From NCBI GenBank assembly GCA_051453625.1, contig JBOZIK010000001.1, positions 292,528,691 to 292,592,690 on the forward strand: a DNA stretch of 64,000 nt, written 5' to 3'. Position 1 is the first letter of the stretch, and every line of letters begins with the position of its first letter. Under the pieces are notes generated by a model. The model was not told the DNA's origin. It saw only the letters and a list, made by a program, of their open reading frames with translations, and ran no database searches. A program made the translations under genes and the position numbers. This document shows positions 12,740 through 23,910 of this stretch, in pieces. The DNA is from Welwitschia mirabilis. Its lineage: Eukaryota; Gnetophyta; Gnetopsida; Welwitschiales.

Positions 12740-12973
12740 CTAAAGGGCCAGATTCTGAAAGAAATGCAGACAGATGAGTTTTCTTCCCACTGGATAAGGC
12801 TGAGAAATTGATGTTCTTGATCTTAGCCAGTCAACATTCTCAGCAGGTACAGGGATGGCTTCCCCATATGTTGGGGCAATAGCTTCTCCAAACAGAAGAG
12901 TTTCCATTGGGTTCTTGTAACCTATTGCTTGATCCCATAAATCCTCTTCTTGAAGTTTATTTTGCTCTTTCAT
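12740..12973 (-). pseudogene. Unidentified coding-like ORF inside the kinase intron, antisense to it
   Basis: This 77-codon minus-strand frame has markedly more coding-like composition than its AT-rich surroundings. The product is hydrophilic at its start (KEQNKLQEEDLWDQAIGYKN), then has segments such as FGEAIAPTYGEAIPVPAEN and VDWLRSRTS. I do not recognise the family. An AG-G before the ATG (about 12980) could be an acceptor, so it may be one exon of another gene or a captured or retrocopied exon. No partner exon, promoter or poly(A) tract was found nearby. It could also be a chance ORF, but residue usage argues against that. Confidence 0.4.
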
Positions 12974-13956
12974 TGCCCTCTAGTATCATTTAGGAACTTA
13001 AAAAACACTAGTGTGTCACAGTGCAAAGTGCAGTTCAGAAATATCTTGGTCCACAACAAAAGATTAATGGCTTATGAACAATAACTAGCCTAAGAACTAT
13101 CCTTGATAACAATGTCAAAATGACACACTGTGCATAATGACCTAAGTAGGTCATCTGGTAACTGGTAAGTAAATTGTATTTTGTTAGTTCTTGATGAATT
13201 GTAGTATAATACATATGATATGATCATGACATGGAGTCATTCTGTTTAATCTTTTATGATTTGAGAATTAACATAAAAGTTTAAACTAAAGACATCGGAA
13301 TCCTATTCACCTTTCACTAGTCGTATGGCAGAAAAAAATTAATGCTTCCAATGAATTGCCGCATCCAAATTGAATTCACAATGCTTAGGAACAATTAATC
13401 ACAATGGATATGCTATGTATGTTTTGAAATGTCATTGCCTATATAGAAAGTTAAGGAATATGTGTCACCAAACCTTTGGATAAGAAGCTTATATAAAGTT
13501 TAAGACTTCCTTGCCCCCATTTTTGGAACTTTTGTTTCAATTTCAAATAACAAAAAGGATAAAACTATGGCTTTAGGTTTCTCATCTTCATGCAAAAATA
13601 GACTCTAGATTGAAACATATGCAGACATAAACATAGAACAGCTAAAATCTAAGCTAAAATTAGTGTTTTAAAGATTGGTTCAGAACAACATAGAACATAA
13701 GAAGATGTTGCAATGTATATTTTAATAAGAAATTAAGCTGTGAGGGGTAGAAATGTGTTGCTATTGAGGATGATGTGTATCTCCATTGGAACTGTCTTCC
13801 TGATTGTTTGGCTTTGAATGGATCATCATACATTGCTCTGATTCACTAGTATCCTACAAATTCTATGAACGCGAATTGCAGCAATGTTTTCCAAGCATAG
13901 AAGCAATGGTAATTCTCACTTGCAATGGGGCGTTTTGTATACTTCTATCATGAACT

Positions 13957-15358
13957 TGTTGGCTATGCACTCCTCATGCTTAGCCCGACGATTGGATAAA
14001 TATGAAGGGTTCTAGTTTCCACCTAAGTCATGGCTTTTTGTGTAATGGTAATAGGCTCAACAACTGGTATTAGAGCCATTGTTGGCTTGGTTTCAGTTTC
14101 AAGTCTCCTTGGTTCTTGCATGGTTCATGGGAGCAGTTCGCATGTAGATCAAGGGGAACATTGTTGGCTATGCACTCCAGATGCCTTGCCTCATGAGTGG
14201 TTAAATATGAAGGGTTCTAATTTCTACTATAGTCATGGCTTTTGGTGTGATAGTAGNNNNNNNNNNNNNNNNNNNNNNNNNNNNNNNNNNNNNNNNNNNN
14301 NNNNNNNNNNNNNNNNNNNNNNNNNNNNNNNNNNNNNNNNNNNNNNNNNNNNNNNNNNNNNNNNNNNNNNNNNNNNNNNNNNNNNNNNNNNNNNNNNNNN
14401 NNNNNNNNNNNNNNNNNNNNNNNNNNNNNNNNNNNNNNNNNNNNNNNNNNNNNNNNNNNNNNNNNNNNNNNNNNNNNNNNNNNNNNNNNNNNNNNNNNNN
14501 NNNNNNNNNNNNNNNNNNNNNNNNNNNNNNNNNNNNNNNNNNNNNNNNNNNNNNNNNNNNNNNNNNNNNNNNNNNNNNNNNNNNNNNNNNNNNNNNNNNN
14601 NNNNNNNNNNNNNNNNNNNNNNNNNNNNNNNNNNNNNNGTTAAATATGAAGGGTTCTAGTTTCCACTATAGTCATGGCTTTTGGTGTGATAGTAGTGGGC
14701 TCAACAATTGGTATCACAACCATGGTGTTGGCTTGGTTTCGGGTTCAAATTTCCTTGGTGCCTTTCCAGTTCATGTGAGCACTCGACATGTTGCTCGAGG
14801 GGGAGATTGTTAGGTATGTGCTTTCTAGCTTGACGAGTGGTCAATGTGAAGGGTTCTAGTTTTTACCTAAGTCATAGCTTCTGGTATAATGGTAATGAGC
14901 CCAACAATAATGTGGATCAAGGGGGAGTTCTCTTTCTTTGTTTCACTTGTGTGTTTTTAGATGTGAAGGGCATGCCCATTTGCAGGTACAAGAAAACTAG
15001 AAGAACATGCCAGAAAATATGTCTTTTTTGGCTATGGGGGGAGATTGTTGGGTAGTGGCTCCCCATGCCTAGCCCAAGGAGTGGTTAAATATGAAGGGTT
15101 CTATTTTCCACCTTAGTCATGGCTTTTGGTGTGGTAGTAAGCAGCCTAACAAGTGGTAGCAAAGCCATGGTTTTGGCTTGGTTTTGAGTTCAAATTTCCT
15201 TAGTGTCTTCTCGGTTCATGTGAGCACTCGGCATGTGGATTGAGGGAGAGATTGTTGGGTATGCACTCCCCATGCCTAGCCTGGCAAGTAGGTAAATACA
15301 AAGGGCTTTAGTTTCCACCTAAGTCATGGCTTTTGGTGTGATTGTAGTGGGCCCAACA
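13957..15358 (+). mobile_element. Tandem array of miniature LTR retrotransposons (TRIM/SMART-like)
   Basis: A ~205-bp unit repeats head to tail. Each unit is a ~100-106-bp LTR that starts TGTTGG and ends CAACA or TAACA, followed two bases later by a primer site like TGGTATTAGAGCC (14065-14077), matching initiator-Met tRNA. About 100 bp of internal sequence follows, ending in a purine tract such as GAGGGGGAGAT directly before the next LTR. LTRs are at 13957-14062, 14162 into the gap at 14257, out of the gap to 14706, 14808-14906, 15048-15151 and 15253-15358. The 382-base gap could hold about two more. No coding capacity exists, so mobilisation would need proteins from a Copia element. No matching 5-bp target duplication is seen at the outer ends. 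LTR-LTR unequal recombination would explain the array. Confidence 0.85.
14907..15047 (+). mobile_element. Aberrant internal segment of the TRIM-like array with two purine tracts
   Basis: Here the internal segment is 141 bp instead of about 100 and lacks a recognisable primer site. A purine tract (GATCAAGGGGGAG, 14915-14927) is followed not by an LTR but by about 110 bp of unique sequence. A second purine tract (ATGGGGGGAGAT) then leads into the LTR at 15048. This suggests deletion of one unit's body and retention of a longer parent-element 3' region. Confidence 0.6.
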
Positions 15359-17071
15359 AAAGTCAGGTCTTCATAGTTGAGATTTGTAACATTCTATATT
15401 TATATGATCATTACTTTTATAATGTGGCATTTCAATTTTCTAGATTTCTCTTGTTTTAGGTTATGGAATTGAGTATTTAAGCATTTCAGTTATAATTTTT
15501 AGATAGGGAGAGAGAATCTATGCATTCCTTTTGGTTCTTGTCTACTAGGATGCTGTCTAGTTTGAGATAAAGCTACTGTTTGGGAAGTAATTAGCAAATT
15601 TGCACAAAAAGTGACAAAATGATGCTGTCATGAATTATTCCCCCATTCACGCTTTTACATATAACCCAGGAAAAACAAATATGTGCTTCATTAGAACTTT
15701 CACTGATCTTTTGTGCTTCATCGAAAGCTTTCCTATACCCTACGCAAGATTCAGTTTTCACAAACTGTTTCTTTTAGACCAAAGCTATGCCAAATATTAG
15801 ATAATTTGACATCTTGTTTCCATAGTAGGTGGACTTCCCTTGGTATTCAGCTGTAAGATGGTCTTTGTTTTCCCTACTAAGAAATATTACAACCATAGAT
15901 ATTTTGTTGTTTGACAATTATGGAGAACTTGCACAATGCAGAAATCTGAGCTCTTTCACAATCTGTCTCCATCAAAGATAGAATATCTTCACTCTGTATG
16001 ATGAAATCATCAAGAGATAAAGGAAAATCCCTTGTTAACAGATGTCCCTGGGTTGCAACAAAACAGGATCTGACAGAATGGTATTAAAATGTTATAAATC
16101 ATTCAACAAATTCATACGACTCCAAGGAACTAGGCTGTTTGATAAATAATATTTCAGTTTAAAATAAATAAAATACTACACATTGGAGGCATGCTCCTGT
16201 GTTGTTCATATTTTAAAAAAGAGAATTAAAGCTTACAAAATATGTTATAGAATGTAAACAAGACATCTGCAGAAATAGATTTCTAGGTAAAATAAATCAT
16301 TTATAACTCTTTCTTCTGGCATGAGATATGGACAATATAAAAGGTGACTCCTTTCTCTAGATATTGTGTAAATATAAATCTGGTGTGTCATCATAAGAAC
16401 CAAACTTGAGTCATCCAACTAAAGAAGACTCAAATTCTCAACATTTTCTTCATTTGGGAATGCCTTCAGTACGTAGCTTGCAAGTCCTGAATCCTCAAAT
16501 TCGCTTTGTATATATATGAACGTTTTTCAGAGTTTATTTAAATATCGTCTTAGAAAATGTTATCGTTCCCCTATCTGAAACCTCTTCTATTGACTGTACA
16601 TTTAAACCCAAATATATGACTCGTCTTTCATGCCATTCCATATTTCTCTTACCATTTGCCTCTTTTTTCTCTTATATCACACATAAAACAGATTTTAAAG
16701 GTGTGTTCAAAATCTTTGTGTCTTCCTGACATCTTTATAAGTGTCTTCTGTCTCTTTTGATTACATTATTTATGTTCAAACTACATCATGACCACAGCTT
16801 CACTCCTCTGGTAAAGTATGTCCTGAATTGGTGATGTACTCTGCCTTGGCATTGTAGATTACTCTTGATATTTCCGTTCTCATTTGTTGTGACTAGCACT
16901 TTCATTGTATGCATTGAGCAAACAAATACAAAATGATAATGGTTATGATTTTTCATTTAATATGTATTAATGCTTATTATGTTGTTAACTAATTACTTTT
17001 CTCAGTGTGCTTGCCACACAAATGGCTTACCAATAGATATCCCTGAGTTTTAAGCCTACTTATGTGTTCAG

Positions 17072-17224
17072 GCGAAGTCATTGACTGGAAAGACAAATCC
17101 AATTTCAGCTGCACAGGCTTTGCTTAAGGAGGGACTTCTCGCAAGGTGGGTTATTATCAAAATGGGTTCATCTGGATCAATAGTTGCAACATCAAAGGGC
17201 CTATTCTATGCACCAGCATTCAAG
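17072..17224 (+). CDS. pfkB-family carbohydrate kinase, second visible exon
   Basis: Exactly 51 codons lie between the acceptor TATGTGTTCAG and the donor AAG|GTCTGC. The product begins AKSLTGKTNPISAAQALL, continues ARWVIIKMGSSGS and ends LFYAPAFK. In this family the stretch LTG..NP follows the FFDPGPR-LLLT region, and the KMG.(K/S)GS segment forms the strand before the ATP-binding part. Both boundaries are in phase 0 with the neighbouring exons, which supports a live gene. The following intron (17225-17316) is only 92 bp, against 6.6 kb for the preceding one. Confidence 0.92.
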
Positions 17225-17316
17225 GTCTGCATGGTAGCTTGATGAAGTGCATAATTATTCTTCCCTCTCAATATATAGCTGCTTGTCCATTTTAAATTGG
17301 GTTGCTTGCATCGTAG

Positions 17317-17712
17317 GTTGATGTTGCAGACACTGTAGGATGTGGAGATAGCTTTGCAGCTGCCATTGTGATTGGTTATATTAAGTCATTGCCTTTAATG
17401 ACGACTCTGTTATTAGCAAATGCTGTTGGAGGAGCTACTGCAATGGGATGTGGAGCAGGGCGCAATGTTGCAACAGCAGAGAGTGTCTGTGATCTCCTTT
17501 CTAAGGCAGAGTCACACAATGAATATTCAAAATGCTTGAGAAAATGGCATCCAGAAGACTATTACAGAAATACTGACATTGTGTTAACCGGAAATCTTAC
17601 TGACAGTCAAAATTATTTTTCTCTTGTTGAATTTCAAGCTGTAGCTAAAGATGCTTTGAATTCTATATTGAAGACTCTGAAGGTGCAGGCCTATGTGTCA
17701 AGATGTGTATGA
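17317..17712 (+). CDS. pfkB-family carbohydrate kinase, C-terminal exon with stop codon
   Basis: This exon encodes 131 codons and a TGA stop at 17710-17712. It opens with VDVADTVGCGDSFAAA, the pfkB signature 2. The GCGD anion hole is at 17338-17349 and its Asp (17347-17349) is the predicted catalytic base. GGATAMGCGAGRNVA follows, as in plant homologues. The last ~65 residues (from about SKAESHNEYSKC) are a variable tail. Residues after LKTLK need caution, because AAG|GTGCAG at 17680-17685 could be an alternative donor. The stop codon lies inside the first copy of a 163-bp tandem duplication, so the final few residues may be recent. Expected to be soluble; no membrane segment is seen, and targeting cannot be judged without the N terminus. 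Confidence 0.92.
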   Translation, partial: VDVADTVGCGDSFAAAIVIGYIKSLPLMTTLLLANAVGGATAMGCGAGRNVATAESVCDLLSKAESHNEYSKCLRKWHPEDYYRNTDIVLTGNLTDSQNYFSLVEFQAVAKDALNSILKTLKVQAYVSRCV

Positions 17713-18026
17713 AAAATGTATAACATATAATTGAGGGCTTTCCTTCAATTTGGCAAGTTCATTTCATTCAGTGCATTCATATTTTTTAAAGTGAATGTAA
17801 TAGTCACCTTCCGGTACTCTTTTCCTCTAGGTCTTAGGTTTGTGTCTTAAACACCTTTTGGTAAGATGTGTATGAAAAATGTATAACATATAATTGAGGG
17901 CTTTCCTTCAATTTGGCAAGTTCATTTCATTCAGTCCATTCACATTTTTAAACATGAATGTAATAGTCACCTTCCTAGTACTCTTTTCTTCTGGGTCTTA
18001 TGTTTGTGTCTTAAACGCCTTTTGGT
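17700..18026 (+). repeat. 163-bp tandem duplication covering the kinase stop codon and 3' UTR
   Basis: Two head-to-tail copies (17700-17862 and 17863-18026) both start AAGATGTGTATGAAAAATG and end near CCTTTTGGT. They differ at only a handful of positions plus small indels, so the duplication is young compared with the transposons around it. The first copy carries the last codons and TGA of the kinase; the second lies wholly in the 3' untranslated or flanking region. Confidence 0.9.
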
Positions 18027-18606
18027 TATATAATAGTTACCAAGGAGAGTGCAATCTTCTCACTTAATATATTTTCATGTATTCCATTTAATGAGGTTAC
18101 ATTGTTTGGTTATCCTGGAGGCTTAAAAGGGTTTAATTCAACCTTTCATGTTTTAAGCATAGTGACCAGACTAAATCAGTGAGAGTTTACTAACAAATCT
18201 AATCATTGACTTCTCTGAACACTTGTTATAGAACTAGATTATCAATATGAAACTTTGTTTAGATTGCAAAGCAAAACGAATTTTTCCCTATATCATATTT
18301 TTAAGTTGTGCTTCATGCTAAATCACCCTTAGGGGATGTATTAATTGTTTGGGTTGATCAATTATTAACAACGTGATACTTTATGAAGTACTTGTTTAAA
18401 GTTACGGTTTATTCTAGGTTTTGGGTTTTGGTACAAGTAGGTATAAGAGCATAATTCATTTGGCTTGTGGCGAATTGTTACAAAAGTTGTACTAGATGCT
18501 ATGATGGTGTATTTTAGCATTGTTGCCTCTCTTAAAGCTATTATTGTGAGTATTTTGCATCGTTTCTAAAGGATGCTAGCAATGATGTAAGGCAATTTAT
18601 TTATGT
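18027..18606. other. 3' flank of the kinase gene, no feature seen
   Basis: AT-rich sequence without a supported gene. The true polyadenylation site of the kinase transcript cannot be placed by eye. Confidence 0.5.
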
Positions 18607-19020
18607 TAGTGATTTAAAAAAGTCGTGTCGAGGAGACGTCGTCATGTCAGCACAAAATGTTATTGTAAAATGTCGGCGATTATTTTTATAAAAAATATGA
18701 GAATTATTAATTTCATAAGTCATAAATAGTATAAGCTAAAAAGAACTAAAATGAAGTAATGAAAAAAGCATTTGATGTATGTAAATGAGTTAAAGCCAAT
18801 TATCATGTAATTAGCCTAAATTTATCCTTTGTGATTCTTTTAAATGGTGCGTGACATTTTAGGTTATGGCATGTTGCAGACTTTTACTTATGGCTACATG
18901 CTGCCAACTTTTTAAAAATGTTGAGCAAAAATGTCTTCCAGCAAAAGACATAAATGATGAAGGTTTATTGCGTTACATGCCACCCAATTTTGGAGACATG
19001 TCACCCTTTTTAAATCACTA
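18607..19020. mobile_element. Inverted-repeat element, MITE-like
   Basis: The left end TAGTGATTTAAAAAAG (18607-18622) has an almost perfect reverse complement, CTTTTTAAATCACTA, at 19006-19020, enclosing 414 bp. The interior has an unusual CpG-containing patch (GTCGTGTCGAGGAGACGTCG, 18623-18642) and no coding capacity. A terminal TAGTG would suit a hAT-type element, but the flanking 8 bp on the two sides do not match, so no target duplication supports that class. Confidence 0.5.
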
Positions 19021-22000
19021 GATGCCAGATAAAAAGACTTGAAGTTTGTTAAATCTTTGTAGTGTGTTATTCCTTGTAAGGTCTTTGACATTTTCACAAT
19101 AAATAAAACTAGAGTTACTGGTTTGCCTTGCATGATCTAAAGAGGGTGGATTATAGCAATGCTTAGACAATTTTGGTGAATTTTGTAGTGTCCATATGCT
19201 TCTAAGAATTTTTGTATTTGTATCACTATTTGTATGGGAAACTATCAATGGATTGCTTAACAAGGCATAAAGATTGAGGTAGTTAAAGATTGGAGGATTT
19301 TCTTGCATGAGCAGAATTTGGAACAAATGATACTCAACTACTGTAAATGGAAAGGGAAAGCAAATACATTAAACAAGAAGGCAACTATGATGTTGGGTAG
19401 CTTGTCATGCATGTATGTGACATATTAGATTTTCCTAATGATTGGCAAGGGATTAAATGATTGTTATAAATCAATAGTTTGTTAAGAAAGACATTGGTCC
19501 AAATATGCAAATCCTTGGCAATTGATTAACTATGGAAATGTAACATTAATTAAATGCTTGGAATAAATCAACATTCGCTATAAAAGACATTGGTTCAATG
19601 TTATAGTTGAGTGTTTTTGGAAGATATTCAATCATTTTAAGATACTAAACTACTTGCCTATGACAAAAAGAGTTGATTATTAATCATCTACTTTTAGTTA
19701 GTAAGAGGCCATTGGCTTAAACCATATGAAGAGCTTATTTGAAACAACTAAATAATAAACATATAACCCTAAGGAAAATTACCATATACGTAAAGTTGAA
19801 GTCTAGGAATAAGAAATAAGTTATCACATTATGGATTTGAAAAATGGAGAAAGTTTACAAAAATAGGCATACTAAAAAACTACATGAGAATGGAATTTCT
19901 AAATATAGTGTTAAAACAAGAACGAAGACAATTTTGTAAAACAACTAAAATGATTTTAGGGAGGAGGAGGGCCTTGCCCTTTGATTAAAATCTTTTGTCG
20001 CAATATAATCAAAATCAATTACTTAAACAATTATAGAAAATTGATTATTTATTATAGACATTTACTTTTGTTTAGCTTTAAAAATTCGTGCATTGTTTGG
20101 TAGCAGTTGTAATTTTTCTTTGTGAAATAGATAATTTCCATGAATTCTATCTTGTTGCATTGGGTTATATGGGACACAAATCTGGCATTTGAAAATATTT
20201 GATAATGCTTCTAAATTTGACAAATTTTACTTCAATGACATTGTTTGACTGTGGAGCTAAGCTTCCCCCCCTTTTTTAAAATATATTTTCAAGTTATATC
20301 ATGTAAAAGGTGGTTAAACTAAGAAAAAGCTCTTTTATAGGTATTTTAATCACTAGATCAATTAGTTATTAAACTGTTCGATATTTTATGAAAAGTCTTT
20401 TAGTATTTTTGATATATTTAATATTTTAGGTTTAGATTTTAATTTGAGTAAATATAAAAGAATGGTTCCTTTTACCCTATGTACAATGGTTGTAAAGGAG
20501 ATTATGTTAGAAGCTTTGAAGGCATGTTTTACTCTGCTGTTACCTTTTATGTGTTGGTTTTTTTACTACTTGTTTATTAAACAACTTTGTCATAGACATT
20601 TTTAATAAACTAATAAAAGAATATTATAATGTTTTATTTAAATTTATAGGCTATGTAGTTTTCACTCATTTATTTGCATGTCTCTTATTTTGACATATGT
20701 ATTTCATTTGCTTTAATTAGGCATATGATTTAAAAGTTTACATTTACCTAGTGCCTTAGCTCTTATGTATTATTATTATTACCATCAGTGTCATCATCAT
20801 CATTATTATTTTGCAATGGTTATTACTTGGATCTCCATTTGTGTTAAACAACCTACTATAGAAACTTGGACAAAGAGGAGAATAGAGGAACTTTAGAGAA
20901 TTAACCAATGTTTGGATGTAGTGTTTTTCCTTTCCTTTTTGTAGGCTAATTAGTGTAGTACTTATCTCTCATTTAAGAGGTTATGAGTTTGAACCTTTAG
21001 ATTCCCTTCTTAGGACACTATAAGGTCTAAGGTGTATCTAAGTCATTTATTTAGGTGATTAGTAATGGCTCTATTTATAAAGTAAGGTATAGTTACTAAA
21101 GTTTCAACATCCCCTTTGAGTATCCTTTTGGAACTTTCTCCTAACGCTTCGTAGGGATCACCTTATGTGTTTGGCATAAGTAGTATTATTACAAACTACA
21201 AATTATAGCATAACCATAATACTTGCTCTATTATTTGTATTAGTATTACAAATTACGACATCAAGACCATTTTTGGCAAACAAAAGGTATGAAACTTTAA
21301 GCATTTAAATTCGAACAACACATTACATTTTACCCTTTATGAAGGTTATGTATTCCTATTTAACAAGATGCATTCCATTCTATCTCAAAATTAACTAAAA
21401 ATAAAAGATACCAGTTGAGAGAAGTAAGCCCTCTTAATAGCATTTGCTTCCTTATAGAGCATAACCTCTTTTTCAAAGAGTTACCATAGCATGTAATATC
21501 ATTATTAACACTTCAAATAAGCTTCATTTTGATTTCACATATGATGTTATATTTGTATTTACTTAGCCATATTCATTTGTATACTATATATAAAAGTTAT
21601 TTATTTATTTATTTATGTATTTATTTATTATTATTTTTATTTGGTTGAGTGGAATTTTCTTGAAAAAAACTCACAACCATAAAATCACAAGAGCACTTTA
21701 CTACCATTATAATAGGATCTTTGATTTAGAATTTTATCACAATTTAAAGCTTTTATATTGTAAGTCTATAGTTATCTTTTTAAACAATTGACTTTTTAAC
21801 TTAATAGAGCATACACATGTACTAACTTATACACATGTACTTTGTGTTAATAATAACCCCATGTATTATTTCATCATCTCCTCTATCCCTTGGACAAATT
21901 GTCATTTTATGGATATGTTACTAACAAGTTGTCATGTTATCACATCTGACATATACATTCATGTACTTTAATTTATTCAATACTTTCACTAGATGACACA

Positions 22001-22797
22001 TTGGTATGCATTACTATCACAAATAAATAAATAAATAAATAAATAAAAAGGGGGAAAAAGAGAGTGAAGGAGTAGATGTAGGTAGAATCTTTGCAAGTAC
22101 AATGCTTGCTTGGAATATCTTTTATTGTAAACGACTAGAATGGAAACTCATAAGTAGAATGCTAGGTTAAAAAACTTCTCTCATCATCCTCATAACATTT
22201 TATCAAATACTTTAAACACACTAAAATACCTCACTCAAGATCTTCAATGTAACTATTTCATAGGACATCTTGATATGACCCCTTGAATTCATTTATGAAG
22301 TGAAAACTAAATTTTTTTATTATGTCCATAAGACACTAAGGATTTATTAATTGGAAGAAATGTACATGGTGTGAGTCTAAAAGATATCATCTATAAAATT
22401 ACCTAGAGTTTTGGATAAAACTAAAACACTTCAAACAAATTATGAGATTTGATGTTTCATTTATTTCATATGTTATATGTTGAAGGACATTTAAGAAATA
22501 CATAGTATTCATCTTTAGCAACATACTTGTTACAAGGTTGACACACCTACTTTACTTGATGGACTTGTGACAATATATTGCTTCAATCTTGAAATAATTA
22601 AATTCCATTCATGTTTTACTTATCTAAATCTAGAAACAAAGGAAAATTGTAACATTTGAATAAGTTGCCATTGTAGAATTTCTCCCCTGTTTAAAAAAAA
22701 TTGCTTCTTTCCTCTAGTGTTATACCAAACCCTTTTATGTGCTCTTTGTTTTATTTTAGTTTAAAATTGTCTAGAATTACAATGGAAAATATGTTCT
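19021..22797. other. AT-rich DNA with simple repeats, no gene recognised
   Basis: No coding or element domain could be identified. Simple repeats include TTA/TCA triplets near 20768-20812, a TTTA run at about 21597-21632 and an AAAT run at about 22020-22047. Short frames here are chance openings. Confidence 0.5.
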
Positions 22798-23910
22798 TTA
22801 ATGTTTCATTTTTGAGGCCAAACATTTTTGTAGAAAAAACCAACTTTTTCCTTGATCATGTGAAATCATCTTTTTCGAAAATGTATCAATAATGGAATTC
22901 AAGAGATTATTAACATAAGGTACAAATTGATATATAACTTCTACCTCCAAATCCATCAATTTAACTTTAAGAGGCATAATGTCATGTTGAGCTTGGTGTT
23001 TCACGTCGAATTCTTTAAACAAGAATTGCTTTAAAACTTCCTCTATTTTCATCCAATGTTTATCTACAAGTCTAGGGAAGTAAACAACATAACCACATAC
23101 AACTCTTGATTGAATACTAGTGTGTAAAAGTTGTTTATGAATGTCACACACAAAAGTGCCTATTTTTACATTTTTTTTGAGGATAAGGCTTTCATATCTT
23201 CAATAACACTTTGAGTGGTGCACTTATCCCATATATCATTATTAAGTAATTTTAAGCCATAATATTTATAGAAGGGAATAATTTCAATTTTTTTAATTTT
23301 CTATTTAAAAAGAAAAATTAGCATCATGTAGGTTATAAATCAGAGCCTTGGTTTCTCTAACATTATTCTTCATTTGAGATTGATGAATAAAAAAATCTAA
23401 AATATGTAGCCTATGTAGTAAACCTTGCTTTATTTTAGAAATCAATCTAGTAATAGCTACAAAGACCAAGAAGATCTTAGAATAGTTCCCTTCTCATATA
23501 AAATAATTAGAATATATTTCATTTATCTAAGCCCCTAATTTATTAATAAAAATTTTGAAAAGTATGGAAGAGAGGACATACCAACTAACCTATGACACAT
23601 CACACACTTTCTTAAGAAACATTGTTTGTGAGTTCGATATGTACCTCTTTGTATAGCTACTGAATTATAGATAATAAAGTTGTTATAGTTTCCATATTCT
23701 ATAATCACTACCAAAGTTTATTCATAGTGACTAGATCATACACTTTTGGGAAGTTCACGAAACAAATGAATGTCTTTGGATTTGAACCTTTACTTTCATC
23801 AATAAGATGCTTCAAGATGATAAAATGATCAACTGTTAAATGAAATTATTGAAAGCATAGTTGAGATATTACTTGAATTTTATTTTCTTGTGTTCATCTC
23901 TTAACTTTTA
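22798..23910 (-). pseudogene. Non-LTR retrotransposon RT fragment (C-terminal half), degenerate
   Basis: Read right to left, this shows a palm segment FICFVNFPKVYDLVTMNKLW (about 23700-23770), then LYKEV and a stretch ending in KTKALIYNLHD like the V.KTK.LIFN strand after the RT active site (about 23340). A 117-codon open stretch (23151-22798) follows, containing WMKIEEVLKQFLFKEFD and HDIMPLKVKLMDLEVEVIYQ. That matches the post-RT domain of a LINE family in which a W.KIE motif and a LE.E..YQ motif follow the RT. Stops and frameshifts interrupt it and the 5' half (endonuclease) is absent. It is a different LINE lineage from the L1 copies to its right. No activity is expected. Confidence 0.7.

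Larger units (their letters stand above)
10507..17071 (+). other. 6.6-kb intron of the pfkB kinase gene
   Basis: The intron runs from the donor at the gap edge (10507) to the acceptor TATGTGTTCAG ending at 17071. It contains gaps at 10508-10529 and 14257-14638, a GAA microsatellite near 11702-11725, a coding-like minus-strand ORF at 12740-12973, and a tandem array of small LTR elements at 13957-15358. The remaining parts (10530-12739, 12974-13956, 15359-17071) are AT-rich and show no further gene. Such intron size through repeat insertion is common in gymnosperms. Confidence 0.85.

Noticed and set aside
14030-14813. Apparent 190-209-codon ORFs in the intron
   Set aside because: They run through the 382-base gap and through TRIM-like LTR copies, which are non-coding.
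22701-22892. Plus-strand ORF at 22.7 kb
   Set aside because: Overlaps antisense the better-supported LINE post-RT frame at 22798-23151.
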